Below, piece after piece: positions 17,101 through 24,449 of a DNA stretch of 58,292 nucleotides. Below the pieces are notes generated by a model. That model was not told the DNA's origin, did not search any database, and saw nothing but the letters and a program-made list of their open reading frames with translations. The first letter of the stretch is position 1, and each line of letters opens with the position of its first letter. A program made the position numbers and the translations under genes. Source of the stretch: Prevotella sp. (GTDB lineage: Bacteria; Bacteroidota; Bacteroidia; Bacteroidales; Bacteroidaceae); the NCBI GenBank assembly GCA_017557185.1, contig JAFZAP010000071.1, positions 1-58,292 on the forward strand, written 5' to 3'.

Positions 17101-17738
17101 TCACCCTTCGGGGCCTGTGGCAGACTGCCGTCGGTGGTGTACATCAGTTTGGTTCCCTCGGGGATGTCGACGCTGACCTGGAACGAACCCGTGAACAGCT
17201 TGCTGTCGACGCTGACGACCGGCTCGGGCAGACGCTCGGTGGCAAAGACGGAAGCGGCATTGCTGGCACCGGGTGTTGGCGTGGCCGTCCATCCCCACGC
17301 GTCGGCACCATCGGTGGTGCGGGCATAGGCCGTGCGGCTCAAGGCCTCGGGATATTTCACACTTGTGATGAGCGTTCCGCTCTTGTCGCTAATGCAGACG
17401 ACGCCTCCGTCGCAATCGAGTTTGAACGGTGCCTGATTGCTCTTGATGTCGTCGGAACCCAACCACACAACGAGAAATCCCTTCGCGGGAATCGTACCGA
17501 TGTCGCTGGGCATCTTCCAGCGCTTCAGGTTGGAAGCGTCGTCGCTGAGGTAGAAGCCGGCGAGATTGATCGACTGATTGGAAGGATTGTAGAGTTCAAT
17601 CCAACTGTCGAAGTTGATGGCTGGACTCATCACGGAACCGAGATTCGATGCCATGAGTTCGTTGATGACGAGGGTGTTGTCTGCATGAGCAGTTGTCAGA
17701 GCCAAAGTGGCCATTAGGGTAAAGATGTATTTTTTCAT
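14163..17738 (-). CDS. Secreted CotH/lamin-tail-domain protein with inserted carbohydrate-binding-like domain
   Basis: 1191 residues. Signal peptide (MKKYIFTLMATLALTTAHA), lamin-tail domain 1 (about 20-130: INELMASN ... WIELYNPS ... GFYLSDD), then a chitobiase/Fn3-associated start (LMYTTDGSLPQ). A roughly 180-residue jelly-roll-like module follows (NSDCEGDDVTCL ... HDGSRCVKVHA ... FYFDDITWE), then the apparent rest of the Fn3-associated fold (FRLYKDGYLPSVPVTRSYI). A CotH kinase-like domain is next (about 480-830: FKLKANKVFDGQNRFDFSFF, GVFNLREPNNDGYA, FVSFDLDYAFSLRNF), then lamin-tail domain 2 (INEVSAANG ... WIELYNTT) and a type IX-like C-terminal sorting domain (LSIYNMSGQSL ... GCFIARL). Its role, probably at the cell surface, is unknown; CotH domains phosphorylate proteins in spore formers. 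Confidence 0.9.
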   Translation of the reverse strand: MKKYIFTLMATLALTTAHADNTLVINELMASNLGSVMSPAINFDSWIELYNPSNQSINLAGFYLSDDASNLKRWKMPSDIGTIPAKGFLVVWLGSDDIKSNQAPFKLDCDGGVVCISDKSGTLITSVKYPEALSRTAYARTTDGADAWGWTATPTPGASNAASVFATERLPEPVVSVDSKLFTGSFQVSVDIPEGTKLMYTTDGSLPQAPKGDEGDDETSPWTNWVKNSDCEGDDVTCLVGKDGNENGVMNTKIVDGEGHDGSRCVKVHAVANAADDWTTQFFVYTPDHIWNAGDKYRFHMWVRADKAAHISAQSHKKPGSYIHWQMLDGEYNITTEWQEIVYEGTITDQQAGTTGGGGWWWGGEPAASELQTIAFNLNEDKKSDNNFYFDDITWESYQGEGETTESSKLSKDGKFTVNKTTNYTFRLYKDGYLPSVPVTRSYIQTSNKYTLPVISIVGDKKYFTDPKIGLDCDGDGTNGKTGNGQDWPRNYNQPWDRPVNFSYMTPDGEMLFNQDANIKVSGGWTRSQRYRSFKLKANKVFDGQNRFDFSFFPQKPFIRNKTILLRNGGNDYWTHNARFMDPALETIIQRSGIDLDVQSSQPVIEYVNGELRGVFNLREPNNDGYAYANWGYDDDELDAFENMVMKNGTDSVLNVIFDLARDINADGNYEQLTTMLDIDEFTNYMAVTMFLDNDDWPNNNMKAYRSQNDGRYRFVSFDLDYAFSLRNFNTHNDDPFAYFLDFKDANTVNGEGNWNKEIVNLFLNLLGHDAYRRKFIDTFCLIGGSVFEPTRAGAIVDELLNNVKAMCQLMKQQGINDGHDPDRAATTIKSKLSGRSTKMTNCLKKFSYAKLSGVLAQNVTLKADTEGARLYVNGILVPYADFQGQLFAPVLLSAEAPAGYRFAGWKQGSSVVSTEAEFSLPQGTVSLTATFTPLSEEERSKEGITPVRINEVSAANGIFVNDLFKRNDWIELYNTTSADIDIQGMYLSDNLEKPHKYQIEQTDGVSTVIPAHGYLVVWCDKLDPLSQLHASFKLAAEGGDILLTAADESWSDRISYTAMNSDETVGRYPDGSSNVFTMNVPTIAKTNMIGSYAVSVSQPDIDGISDLSADDSGLLISYAAGRLVIRTATPVPAATLSIYNMSGQSLQAHSIDLSSGYAELSLDRLASGCFIARLTDGIGHITTCKFIHKQ

Positions 17739-17744
17739 TAATTT

Positions 17745-17798
17745 CTATAACTTCTTTAACTTCTATAACTTCTTTAACTTCTATAACTTCTTTAACTT
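17745..17798. repeat. Tandem repeat, 3 x 18 bp, in the leader of the CotH gene
   Basis: Three perfect copies of CTATAACTTCTTTAACTT (six 9-base half units). They fill almost the whole gap between the flippase stop and the CotH start, so on the minus strand the mRNA carries repeated GAAGTTA units just before the start codon. Confidence 0.9.
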
Positions 17799-17805
17799 CA
17801 CGTAT

Positions 17806-19368
17806 TTATTTCTTGAATTTCTTTCCAATGACGGGGAGACTGCTGAGTGGCAGGTCGCGACGCACGATGACGGCGACGAACACCAGCAGCAAAAGGGTGT
17901 TGACGGTGAGCGAAGCCCACATGGGCAGGTGGCTGTTGGCGAGTGTCATCAGCACGAAGAGCACGGCCGAAACCAGGAAGTAGAAGGCTATCGACTTCAG
18001 CGGATAGTTGATGGGGAAGTATTTCTGTCCTGCAAAATAGGAGATGACCATCGATACGCCGTAGGCTGCGAAGCCCGCCCACGCGCAGGCCATATAGCTG
18101 AAGCGTGGAATCAGGAGGATGTCGATGACGATGAGCACCAGCGCACCGATGCCCGAGAAATAGGCGCCCCAGATGGTGCGGTCGGTGAGCTTATACCAGA
18201 ACGACAGGTTGAAGAAGATGCCGAACATGATTTCTGCAGCCATCACGATGGGCACGACGTTCAGACCTTCCCAATAGCTCTCGCCTACGAGATAGCGCAG
18301 GATGTCCATATAGCCGATGACGGCGAGGAAGGCCAGCAAGGTGAAGATGATGAAGAACTTCATCGCCTGCGCGTAGGTCTCCTTGCTATTCTTATCCTTG
18401 CTCTTACCGAACACGAAGGGCTCGTAGGCATAGCGGAACGCCTGCGTAATCATCACCATGATCATCGCAATCTTGATGCAGGCGCCGTAGATGCCAAGCT
18501 GGGTGTTTGCCTCTTCGGACGTGCCGTCGTAGAGATAGGGGAAGAGAATCTGCGAGGCTGCCTGGTTGAGCTGTCCGGCCAGTCCCATCACGAGCAGTGG
18601 CCAGGCATAGCCGAGCATGCGCTTGCAGGCGTCGCGGTCGAAGCCGAAGCGGATTCCGCCGAGTTCCTTCCAGAGCAGCAGCATCTTCACTATCGAGCAG
18701 AAGATGTTGATGTAGAACACCCATACCACCTGTAGCGTGAACTGCGAGTCGTAGATGCCGAAGGGATTCCATTCGAGTGCGGGTAGCACGATGAGATAGA
18801 GGATGTTCAGGACGATGTTCAACACGATGTTGAAGATCTGTATCGAAGCGAACTTCACGGGCTTGTGGAGGTAGCGCAGGTAGGCCATCGGAATGGCGAC
18901 AAAGGCATCGATGGCGACGGTGACGAACATCACCCAGATGTATTCCGGGTGGTCACTGTAGCCCATCAGGTTGGCCAGCGGCTGCAGGAACACGCTCACG
19001 ACGGCGGCGAACACCAGCGATGTGGTGGCGACCAGGCGCAGCGTGGTGGAATAGACGCGCTCGGGGTTCTCGCCCTCCTTGCTCATGAAGCGGAAGAAGG
19101 TGGTCTCCATTCCGTAGGTGAGCAGGATGATGAGCAGCGACACGTAGGCATAGACATTCGTGATGATGCCATATTGTCCGCCCGCAGCATTGAACCGCTT
19201 CGTCTGGATGGGCACCAGGAAGTAGTTGATGAATCGCGCCACGATGCTCGAGAGTCCGTAGATGGCGGTGTCTTTGAGGAGGCTGCCTAAAAGAGACCCA
19301 CCCCCCTGCCCCTCCCTGTGAGGGAGGGGAGTAGATACCTCTTCTATTGTTTTATTGTTGTTATCCAT
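17806..19368 (-). CDS. Polysaccharide flippase (Wzx/MATE-like, oligosaccharide exporter family)
   Basis: 520 residues with about 14 membrane helices, the usual layout for Wzx-type lipid-linked oligosaccharide flippases. Typical segments are SIVARFINYFLVPIQTKRF, YGIITNVYAYVSLLIILLTYGMETTFFRF and MAYLRYLHKPVKFASIQ. It would move an undecaprenyl-linked glycan across the inner membrane. No glycosyltransferases are near. Residues 13-28 (TPLPHREGQGGGSLLG) are out of character for the family; they are encoded by a GC-rich dispersed repeat at about 19297-19329 inserted in frame. The gene lies between the SpmAB-like and CotH genes on the same strand with 60-70 base gaps. Confidence 0.9.
   Translation of the reverse strand: MDNNNKTIEEVSTPLPHREGQGGGSLLGSLLKDTAIYGLSSIVARFINYFLVPIQTKRFNAAGGQYGIITNVYAYVSLLIILLTYGMETTFFRFMSKEGENPERVYSTTLRLVATTSLVFAAVVSVFLQPLANLMGYSDHPEYIWVMFVTVAIDAFVAIPMAYLRYLHKPVKFASIQIFNIVLNIVLNILYLIVLPALEWNPFGIYDSQFTLQVVWVFYINIFCSIVKMLLLWKELGGIRFGFDRDACKRMLGYAWPLLVMGLAGQLNQAASQILFPYLYDGTSEEANTQLGIYGACIKIAMIMVMITQAFRYAYEPFVFGKSKDKNSKETYAQAMKFFIIFTLLAFLAVIGYMDILRYLVGESYWEGLNVVPIVMAAEIMFGIFFNLSFWYKLTDRTIWGAYFSGIGALVLIVIDILLIPRFSYMACAWAGFAAYGVSMVISYFAGQKYFPINYPLKSIAFYFLVSAVLFVLMTLANSHLPMWASLTVNTLLLLVFVAVIVRRDLPLSSLPVIGKKFKK
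19297..19329. repeat. GC-rich hairpin repeat inserted in frame in the flippase gene
   Basis: Contains CCCCTCCC and GGGAGGGG arms around a short loop and flanking C-runs, like the intergenic copy at 11795-11830. It encodes PLPHREGQGGG near the protein's N-terminus. Confidence 0.7.
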
Positions 19369-19429
19369 ATTTTAACTTCTGTGTGTAATTACTCCCCTCA
19401 ATTATCAATTATTTTTGGGGGTGGGGGCG

Positions 19430-20719
19430 CTATGCAAAGAACATGTAAGCAATGCTGATCGCGGCAATGACGCCAGCGAGGTCGGCCAGCAGACCGGCAG
19501 CAACAGCGTGGCGTGTGTAGCGGATTCCTACAGAGCCGAAGTAAACGGCGAGGATGTAGAATGTCGTGTCGGTCGAGCCCTGGAAGATGCACGACAGGCG
19601 ACCCACAAACGAGTCGGCACCGTACTGCGTCATCGCGTCGACCATCATGCCACGTGCACCGCTGCCCGAGAGGGGTTTCATGATGGCAGTAGGAAGGGCA
19701 TCGACAAACTCGGCATTCGAACCCGTCAGCCCCACCAGCCATCTGATGGCACTCATCATCCAGTCCATCGCTCCGCTGGCACGAAACACGCCGATTGCCA
19801 CGAGGATGGCTACGAGGTAGGGAATGATGCGCACGGCGGTCGTGAAGCCCTCCTTGGCACCCTCGATGAACGAGTCATAGACGTTCACCTTCCGTCGCAT
19901 AGCGGCGACGATGAAGCCCACGATGATTGTCATCAGCAGGATCGATGCTGCCGATATGCTCACGGTGTTCATCAGCACTGAGTCTAGCCGACTGAAGCCC
20001 CAGATCACGGCGGCCACAAAGGCGCTCACTCCGCCCAGCGTGAGCAACATCGTGCGATTCAGCAGGTTGATGCGCTGGTAGAGCGAGGTGATGATGATGC
20101 CCGCCAGCGTGGCGAAGAATGTTGCCAGCAGGATAGGCACAAACACATCGGTGGGCTGTGCAGCACCCAGCTGTGAGCGGTAGGCGAGGATGGAAACGGG
20201 GATGATGGTCAGTCCGCTGGTGTTGAGCACCAGAAACATGATCATCGGATTCGATGCCGTCAGCTTCAGGCGCTGATACTCGCTCTCGCTGATTTGTCCC
20301 GCCTCTCTCTTCACATTTAACTTTTCACTTTTCACTTCTTCCAGCTGCTCCATCGCCTTCAGTCCAAGCGGCGTGGCGGCATTGTCGAGCCCCAGCATGT
20401 TGGCGGCAATATTCATGAAGATGCTGCCCGTAGCAGGATGGCCCTTCGGGATGTCGGGAAATAGCTTCGTGAACACGGGCGACAGCAAGCGCGCCAACAT
20501 GTTGACCACCCCGCCGCGCTCACCGATTTTCATGATGCCCAGCCACAGTGCCAGCATCCCCGTCAGCCCGAGCGAAATCTCGAAGGCGGTCTTCGACGTC
20601 TCGAACGTAGAGTTCATCATGGCTGGAAACACCTCGGTATCACCGAGCAGCACCAACCTGACTAATGCTATGACGAAAGCAATCAAAAAGAATGCAATCC
20701 AAATGTAATTCAATACCAT
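19430..20719 (-). CDS. SpmA-SpmB-like fused nucleoside-recognition (Gate) membrane protein
   Basis: 429 residues from the ATG at 20719. The N-terminal half is SpmA-like (MVLNYIWIAFFLIAFVIAL ... NIAANMLGLDNAATPLGLKAM), the C-terminal half SpmB-like (AVRIIPYLVAILVAIGVFR ... KPLSGSGARGMMVDAM ... GSTDTTFYILAVYFG). Bacteroidetes commonly have the two fused; the transported substrate is unknown. Homologous loops after LKAMEQL are short, but here about 25 extra residues occur (KSEKLNVKREAGQISESEYQRLKL), part of which comes from a dispersed repeat. I prefer 20719 over 20752 because homologues start MVLNYIWIAF; however, a -7 element at 20728-20735 would then give an almost leaderless message, while a second promoter at 20811 gives a normal leader. 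Confidence 0.88.
   Translation of the reverse strand: MVLNYIWIAFFLIAFVIALVRLVLLGDTEVFPAMMNSTFETSKTAFEISLGLTGMLALWLGIMKIGERGGVVNMLARLLSPVFTKLFPDIPKGHPATGSIFMNIAANMLGLDNAATPLGLKAMEQLEEVKSEKLNVKREAGQISESEYQRLKLTASNPMIMFLVLNTSGLTIIPVSILAYRSQLGAAQPTDVFVPILLATFFATLAGIIITSLYQRINLLNRTMLLTLGGVSAFVAAVIWGFSRLDSVLMNTVSISAASILLMTIIVGFIVAAMRRKVNVYDSFIEGAKEGFTTAVRIIPYLVAILVAIGVFRASGAMDWMMSAIRWLVGLTGSNAEFVDALPTAIMKPLSGSGARGMMVDAMTQYGADSFVGRLSCIFQGSTDTTFYILAVYFGSVGIRYTRHAVAAGLLADLAGVIAAISIAYMFFA
20309..20340. repeat. In-frame TTTTCAC repeat in the SpmAB-like gene
   Basis: Contains CTTTTCACTTTTCACTTC on the plus strand, encoding KSEKLNVK on the other. Such units are frequent between genes in Prevotella-like genomes; here one lies in a cytoplasmic loop of a membrane protein. 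Confidence 0.55.
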
Positions 20720-20727
20720 ACAGCCTG

Positions 20728-20758
20728 CAAAGTTACGAAAAGTTGAGAGCAAAACAAA
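20728..20758 (-). promoter_or_regulatory. Leftward promoter P2 overlapping the SpmAB-like start
   Basis: On the minus strand TTTG (20755-20758), 19 bases, then TAACTTTG (20728-20735), full consensus. It begins only nine bases before the ATG at 20719. Confidence 0.55.
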
Positions 20759-20810
20759 GAAACTTGTTTCTTTTTTTTGCCGAAACGCAGTAACTTCGCG
20801 ACTTTTGTCG

Positions 20811-20841
20811 CAAAGGTACGGATAAGTGAGGGAAATGCAAA
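20811..20841 (-). promoter_or_regulatory. Leftward promoter P1 of the SpmAB/flippase/CotH/S46 run
   Basis: Minus strand TTTG (20838-20841), 19 bases, then TACCTTTG (20811-20818). A perfect GCGAC-TTTT-GTCGC hairpin (20798-20811) lies at the expected transcription start. The module resembles those at 28431 and 28576. Confidence 0.65.
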
Positions 20842-20882
20842 GAAAAAAACGTGTTTTTATTCTATATTTCCGAGATTTACAT

Positions 20883-20890
20883 TATCTTTG
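20883..20890 (+). promoter_or_regulatory. -7 element of the GH95 gene
   Basis: TATCTTTG, full consensus, 30 bases before the GH95 start; no clear -33 element. Divergent from the leftward promoters at 20728 and 20811. Confidence 0.5.
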
Positions 20891-20919
20891 CAGAAAATCT
20901 ATTTAACCGACGAATGATC

Positions 20920-23900
20920 ATGAAGAGAATTATTCAACTTGTACTGCTTTTGTGGATAGGACAGTCGGCAAGTGCTGCCGCTGTATTCCCAGAGGTAAGC
21001 ACCGAGGGCAACGAACACTGGTACTACATCCAGATGCAGCGTGGATTGGCGGTGCTCACGTCGATGGGCAACGGTAAGAATATGCAGACTGCTGAGGCTG
21101 TGGTTGCGAAGAAGGATGTGCAGTTGTGGAAAGTGGAAACTGTCGACAGCAAGCACTATCGGTTGACGACGCGCAGCGGACAAGTGATGTTCTATAGCAC
21201 GACGGCGGAGAAGTTCCAGACGGCAGCAGAGCCTTCGGGCGGCTATACAGCGTTGCAGATAGTGAAGACCTCGAGTTCGTCGTACGAAGGCTATGAAATC
21301 TATGTTGACCAAGTGGGTACGACAAATGCCTATCTGAACCAGTGGGGCGGTTTCGGAGTGGGCAGAGAACTCGGTCTCTGGTCGAAAGGCGATCCCAATA
21401 ACCCGTTGCAGTTTGTGGCTGAGGCGGATATGGAATTTGCCGACGTGAAGCCTGGCAACATCGCTGAGGTAGGTATCACGGGTTCAACAACTTGGAAGCC
21501 TGAACATACGCACACGCTCTGGTACACGAAGCCCGCAACGGTATGGATGACGAGTACGCTTCCCATCGGTAACGGACAGTTTGGAGCCTGCGTGATGGGC
21601 GGCGTCAAGCGCGACGAGGTGCAGTTCAACGAGAAAACGCTCTGGCGCGGACATGTGGGAAATGTGGTTGATAACGGTTCCTACGGTTCGTATCTCGACT
21701 TCGGCCATCTATATATCACTGATACCAATGCCGACATGAAGAAAGCTACCGACTATCGCCGCTGGCTCGACATCGAGGAGGCGTTGGCAGGTGTGGCCTA
21801 TACAGCCGATGGGGTGGACTATACGCGCGAATATCTCGTGTCAAATCCCGACCAGGTGCTTGCTATTCGCTATGATGCTTCGGCAAAGGGGAAAATCAAC
21901 AAGAACCTGATTCTCTTCAATGCCAACGGAGCAGCACCGAAATACAGCGTTGCCGACGGGGTCGGTCTCGCTGTATTCAGTGGTGAGGCCAAGCGCACGG
22001 GAACAAAAAACAATGAGGCATTTTACTGTATGATGAAGGTCGTGGCGAAAGGGGGAACGGTGAGCGTAAATGGCGAGGGTGGACTGGATGTCAGCGGCGC
22101 CGATGAACTCGTCATTTATCTGTTGGGCGGAACGAACTTCTCGCCCGACAACGACGACTACATCTATCCTGCCTCCGACCTTCCCGGAAAGGTGCAGAAT
22201 ACCGTTGAAGCAGCTGTGGCAAAGGGTTACGAGGCTATCCGTGCGGACCACATCGCTGACTACAAGGCACTCTACGATCGTTGTCAGCTGAGTATCACCG
22301 ACCAAGAGAATTCAGTGCCCACACCAACACTCATTAGCAACTTCGCCCGCAACAACCAGCAAAACCTGCTGCTAGAGCAGCTCTACTTCAACTACGGCCG
22401 CTATCTGATGATTTCATGTAGCCGAGGCGTCGATCTGCCGAGCAATCTGCAAGGCATCTGGAATGATAGCAACTCGCCCGCTTGGAACTCGGACATTCAC
22501 TCTAACATCAACGTGCAGATGAACTACTGGCCGGCCGAGGTGACGAATCTCAGCGAACTGCACCTGCCTTACCTGAACTACATCAAGCGCGAGGCATGCG
22601 AACGCTCACAGTGGCGCAAGAACGCACGACAGATAGCCGGACAGACAAAGGGCTGGACGCTCACGACGGAGAACAACATCTATGGCTCGGGGTCGAACTG
22701 GATGCAAAACTACACCATCGCCAACGCTTGGTATTGTATGCATCTGTGGCAACACTATCGCTATACGCTCGACACCGATTACCTTTGGAATACAGCTCTG
22801 CCCGCTATGCATTCATGTTGCGAATACTGGATGGAGCGTCTGAAACTGGCGAAGGACGGAACTTATGAGTGCCCGAACGAATACTCGCCGGAGCACGGAC
22901 CTGGCTCGGAAAATGCTACTGCTCACTCGCAACAGTTGGTTTGGGACCTCTTCAACAACACGCTGCAGGCTTATGAAGAATACGGCCGCCGTACGGGAAA
23001 GGATTATATGAACGAAGAACTGGCTGCTTTCCTCACCGAGTTGCAGACGAAGTTCGAGAAGCTCGACAAGGGTACGGCCACCGAGATCGTGAATGGAAAA
23101 ACCCTTCTGCGCGAATGGAAGTATACTTCTCAAAGCAGCGTGTCGTCTTATAACTCCCACCGACACCTTTCACATTTGATGGGCCTCTATCCAGGTAATC
23201 AGATTGCTGAGGACATAAATCCCGCCATCTATCAGGCCGCCGTGAATTCGTTGAACACACGTGGCTATGAAGGTACAGGATGGTCGATGGGATGGAAAGT
23301 GAACTGCCACGCTCGTGCTCACGACGGCGACCGCTGTCAGAGCCTGCTCGCTACAGCGCTACATATTCAAACCTATACTGGCAACAGCGAGGGAGGCGGT
23401 GTGTATGAAAACCTGTGGGATGCTCACACGCCGTATCAGATCGACGGCAACTTCGGGGCTACGGCAGGTATAGCCGAGATGCTCCTGCAGAGCCATCTCG
23501 GGAAACTCGAACTGCTACCTGCACTACCCTCAGCGTGGGCACAGGGTTCCGTGAAGGGCTTGCGGGCAGTAGGCAACTTTGAGATTTCCATTGAATGGAA
23601 AGACGGCAAGGCCACCGAGGTGGTCATCAAATCCTTAGCAGGCGAGAAGGCCGTCGTGAAATATCCCGAAGCCGCTGTGTGCTTCGATATCACTGATGAA
23701 AGAGGCTCTGCCGTTGCCTACGAGGTTGTTAATGACAACGAAATTTCCTTCCCCACAACGGTTGGCGCCACCTATCGACTACAGAACAATGGTGAGACGA
23801 TTGCTGTACGCTGCGACGACATAGCCGACGGCGACTACTACATCACTCTTCCCTCAAAAGAAGAGTCGGGAGTAGGCTATCTCGTCATGCAGTCGGAGCG

Positions 23901-24435
23901 CACGGGCGACGTAGCGCTAACTTCCAATCCCGACACAAGGGGAACCATCTGGACCATCACCGGTCACGATGTTGCAGAATATCCCAAGTACGGAACGATG
24001 AAGGCTTGGCAAACGGAGGGAAGGGCGTATTACATTCAGAATATTGACTTCGGCTATGCCATCCGCAACAGTTTTCTTCGCACAACCACCGTCAATGCGC
24101 AAGGGTTGCACCCTGTCTTTCGCAACCGTCAGTCGCAGTTGCTCGCCATCCGTGCCAGCAATCTCGATAGCAGCCAGAACTTTCTTGACGGCTGGTATGG
24201 CATCGATGCTACCAATGCCCTTTCGGCCACACTGAACCAACCCTCCTACTGTTGGCAGTTGCAACCCGCTGTCAGCAGAATTGCAACAGACAACAGTAGA
24301 AACGTGGTCAGAAAGGAATACTTCCTTCCTAACGGCATCGCTATCAAAAAACCATTTGGAAAACAAATCATTTTATGCCGTCAGCAATTGGCCGACGGTT
24401 CTGTGAGGGTTGTGAAGGTAGCGCCTCTCCCCTAA
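20920..24435 (+). CDS. GH95 alpha-L-fucosidase (secreted)
   Basis: 1171 residues with signal peptide (MKRIIQLVLLLWIGQSASA). After an N-terminal beta-rich, ricin-like region (about 20-190) the GH95 domain begins at TTWKPEHTHTLWYTKPAT and PIGNGQFGACVMGG. The active-site series of the family is present: Asn529 and Asn531 in SNINVQMNYWPAE, Glu658 in SPEHGPGSENATAH and Asp842 in DGNFGATAGIAEMLLQSH. GH95 enzymes are inverting and remove alpha-1,2-fucose (some alpha-galactose) from plant or host glycans. The C-terminus has another beta-rich module. The frame could begin at 20851 or 20914, but only 20920/20914 lies downstream of the promoter. It is divergent from the Spm operon and convergent with the HTCS gene. 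Confidence 0.95.
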   Translation: MKRIIQLVLLLWIGQSASAAAVFPEVSTEGNEHWYYIQMQRGLAVLTSMGNGKNMQTAEAVVAKKDVQLWKVETVDSKHYRLTTRSGQVMFYSTTAEKFQTAAEPSGGYTALQIVKTSSSSYEGYEIYVDQVGTTNAYLNQWGGFGVGRELGLWSKGDPNNPLQFVAEADMEFADVKPGNIAEVGITGSTTWKPEHTHTLWYTKPATVWMTSTLPIGNGQFGACVMGGVKRDEVQFNEKTLWRGHVGNVVDNGSYGSYLDFGHLYITDTNADMKKATDYRRWLDIEEALAGVAYTADGVDYTREYLVSNPDQVLAIRYDASAKGKINKNLILFNANGAAPKYSVADGVGLAVFSGEAKRTGTKNNEAFYCMMKVVAKGGTVSVNGEGGLDVSGADELVIYLLGGTNFSPDNDDYIYPASDLPGKVQNTVEAAVAKGYEAIRADHIADYKALYDRCQLSITDQENSVPTPTLISNFARNNQQNLLLEQLYFNYGRYLMISCSRGVDLPSNLQGIWNDSNSPAWNSDIHSNINVQMNYWPAEVTNLSELHLPYLNYIKREACERSQWRKNARQIAGQTKGWTLTTENNIYGSGSNWMQNYTIANAWYCMHLWQHYRYTLDTDYLWNTALPAMHSCCEYWMERLKLAKDGTYECPNEYSPEHGPGSENATAHSQQLVWDLFNNTLQAYEEYGRRTGKDYMNEELAAFLTELQTKFEKLDKGTATEIVNGKTLLREWKYTSQSSVSSYNSHRHLSHLMGLYPGNQIAEDINPAIYQAAVNSLNTRGYEGTGWSMGWKVNCHARAHDGDRCQSLLATALHIQTYTGNSEGGGVYENLWDAHTPYQIDGNFGATAGIAEMLLQSHLGKLELLPALPSAWAQGSVKGLRAVGNFEISIEWKDGKATEVVIKSLAGEKAVVKYPEAAVCFDITDERGSAVAYEVVNDNEISFPTTVGATYRLQNNGETIAVRCDDIADGDYYITLPSKEESGVGYLVMQSERTGDVALTSNPDTRGTIWTITGHDVAEYPKYGTMKAWQTEGRAYYIQNIDFGYAIRNSFLRTTTVNAQGLHPVFRNRQSQLLAIRASNLDSSQNFLDGWYGIDATNALSATLNQPSYCWQLQPAVSRIATDNSRNVVRKEYFLPNGIAIKKPFGKQIILCRQQLADGSVRVVKVAPLP

Positions 24436-24449
24436 TCCTATTGTTATCG

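Noticed and set aside
15087-17717. 876-codon open frame antisense to the CotH gene
   Set aside because: Shadow of GC-rich coding DNA; product is low-complexity (V, G, E, H rich) and the opposite strand encodes a clear protein.
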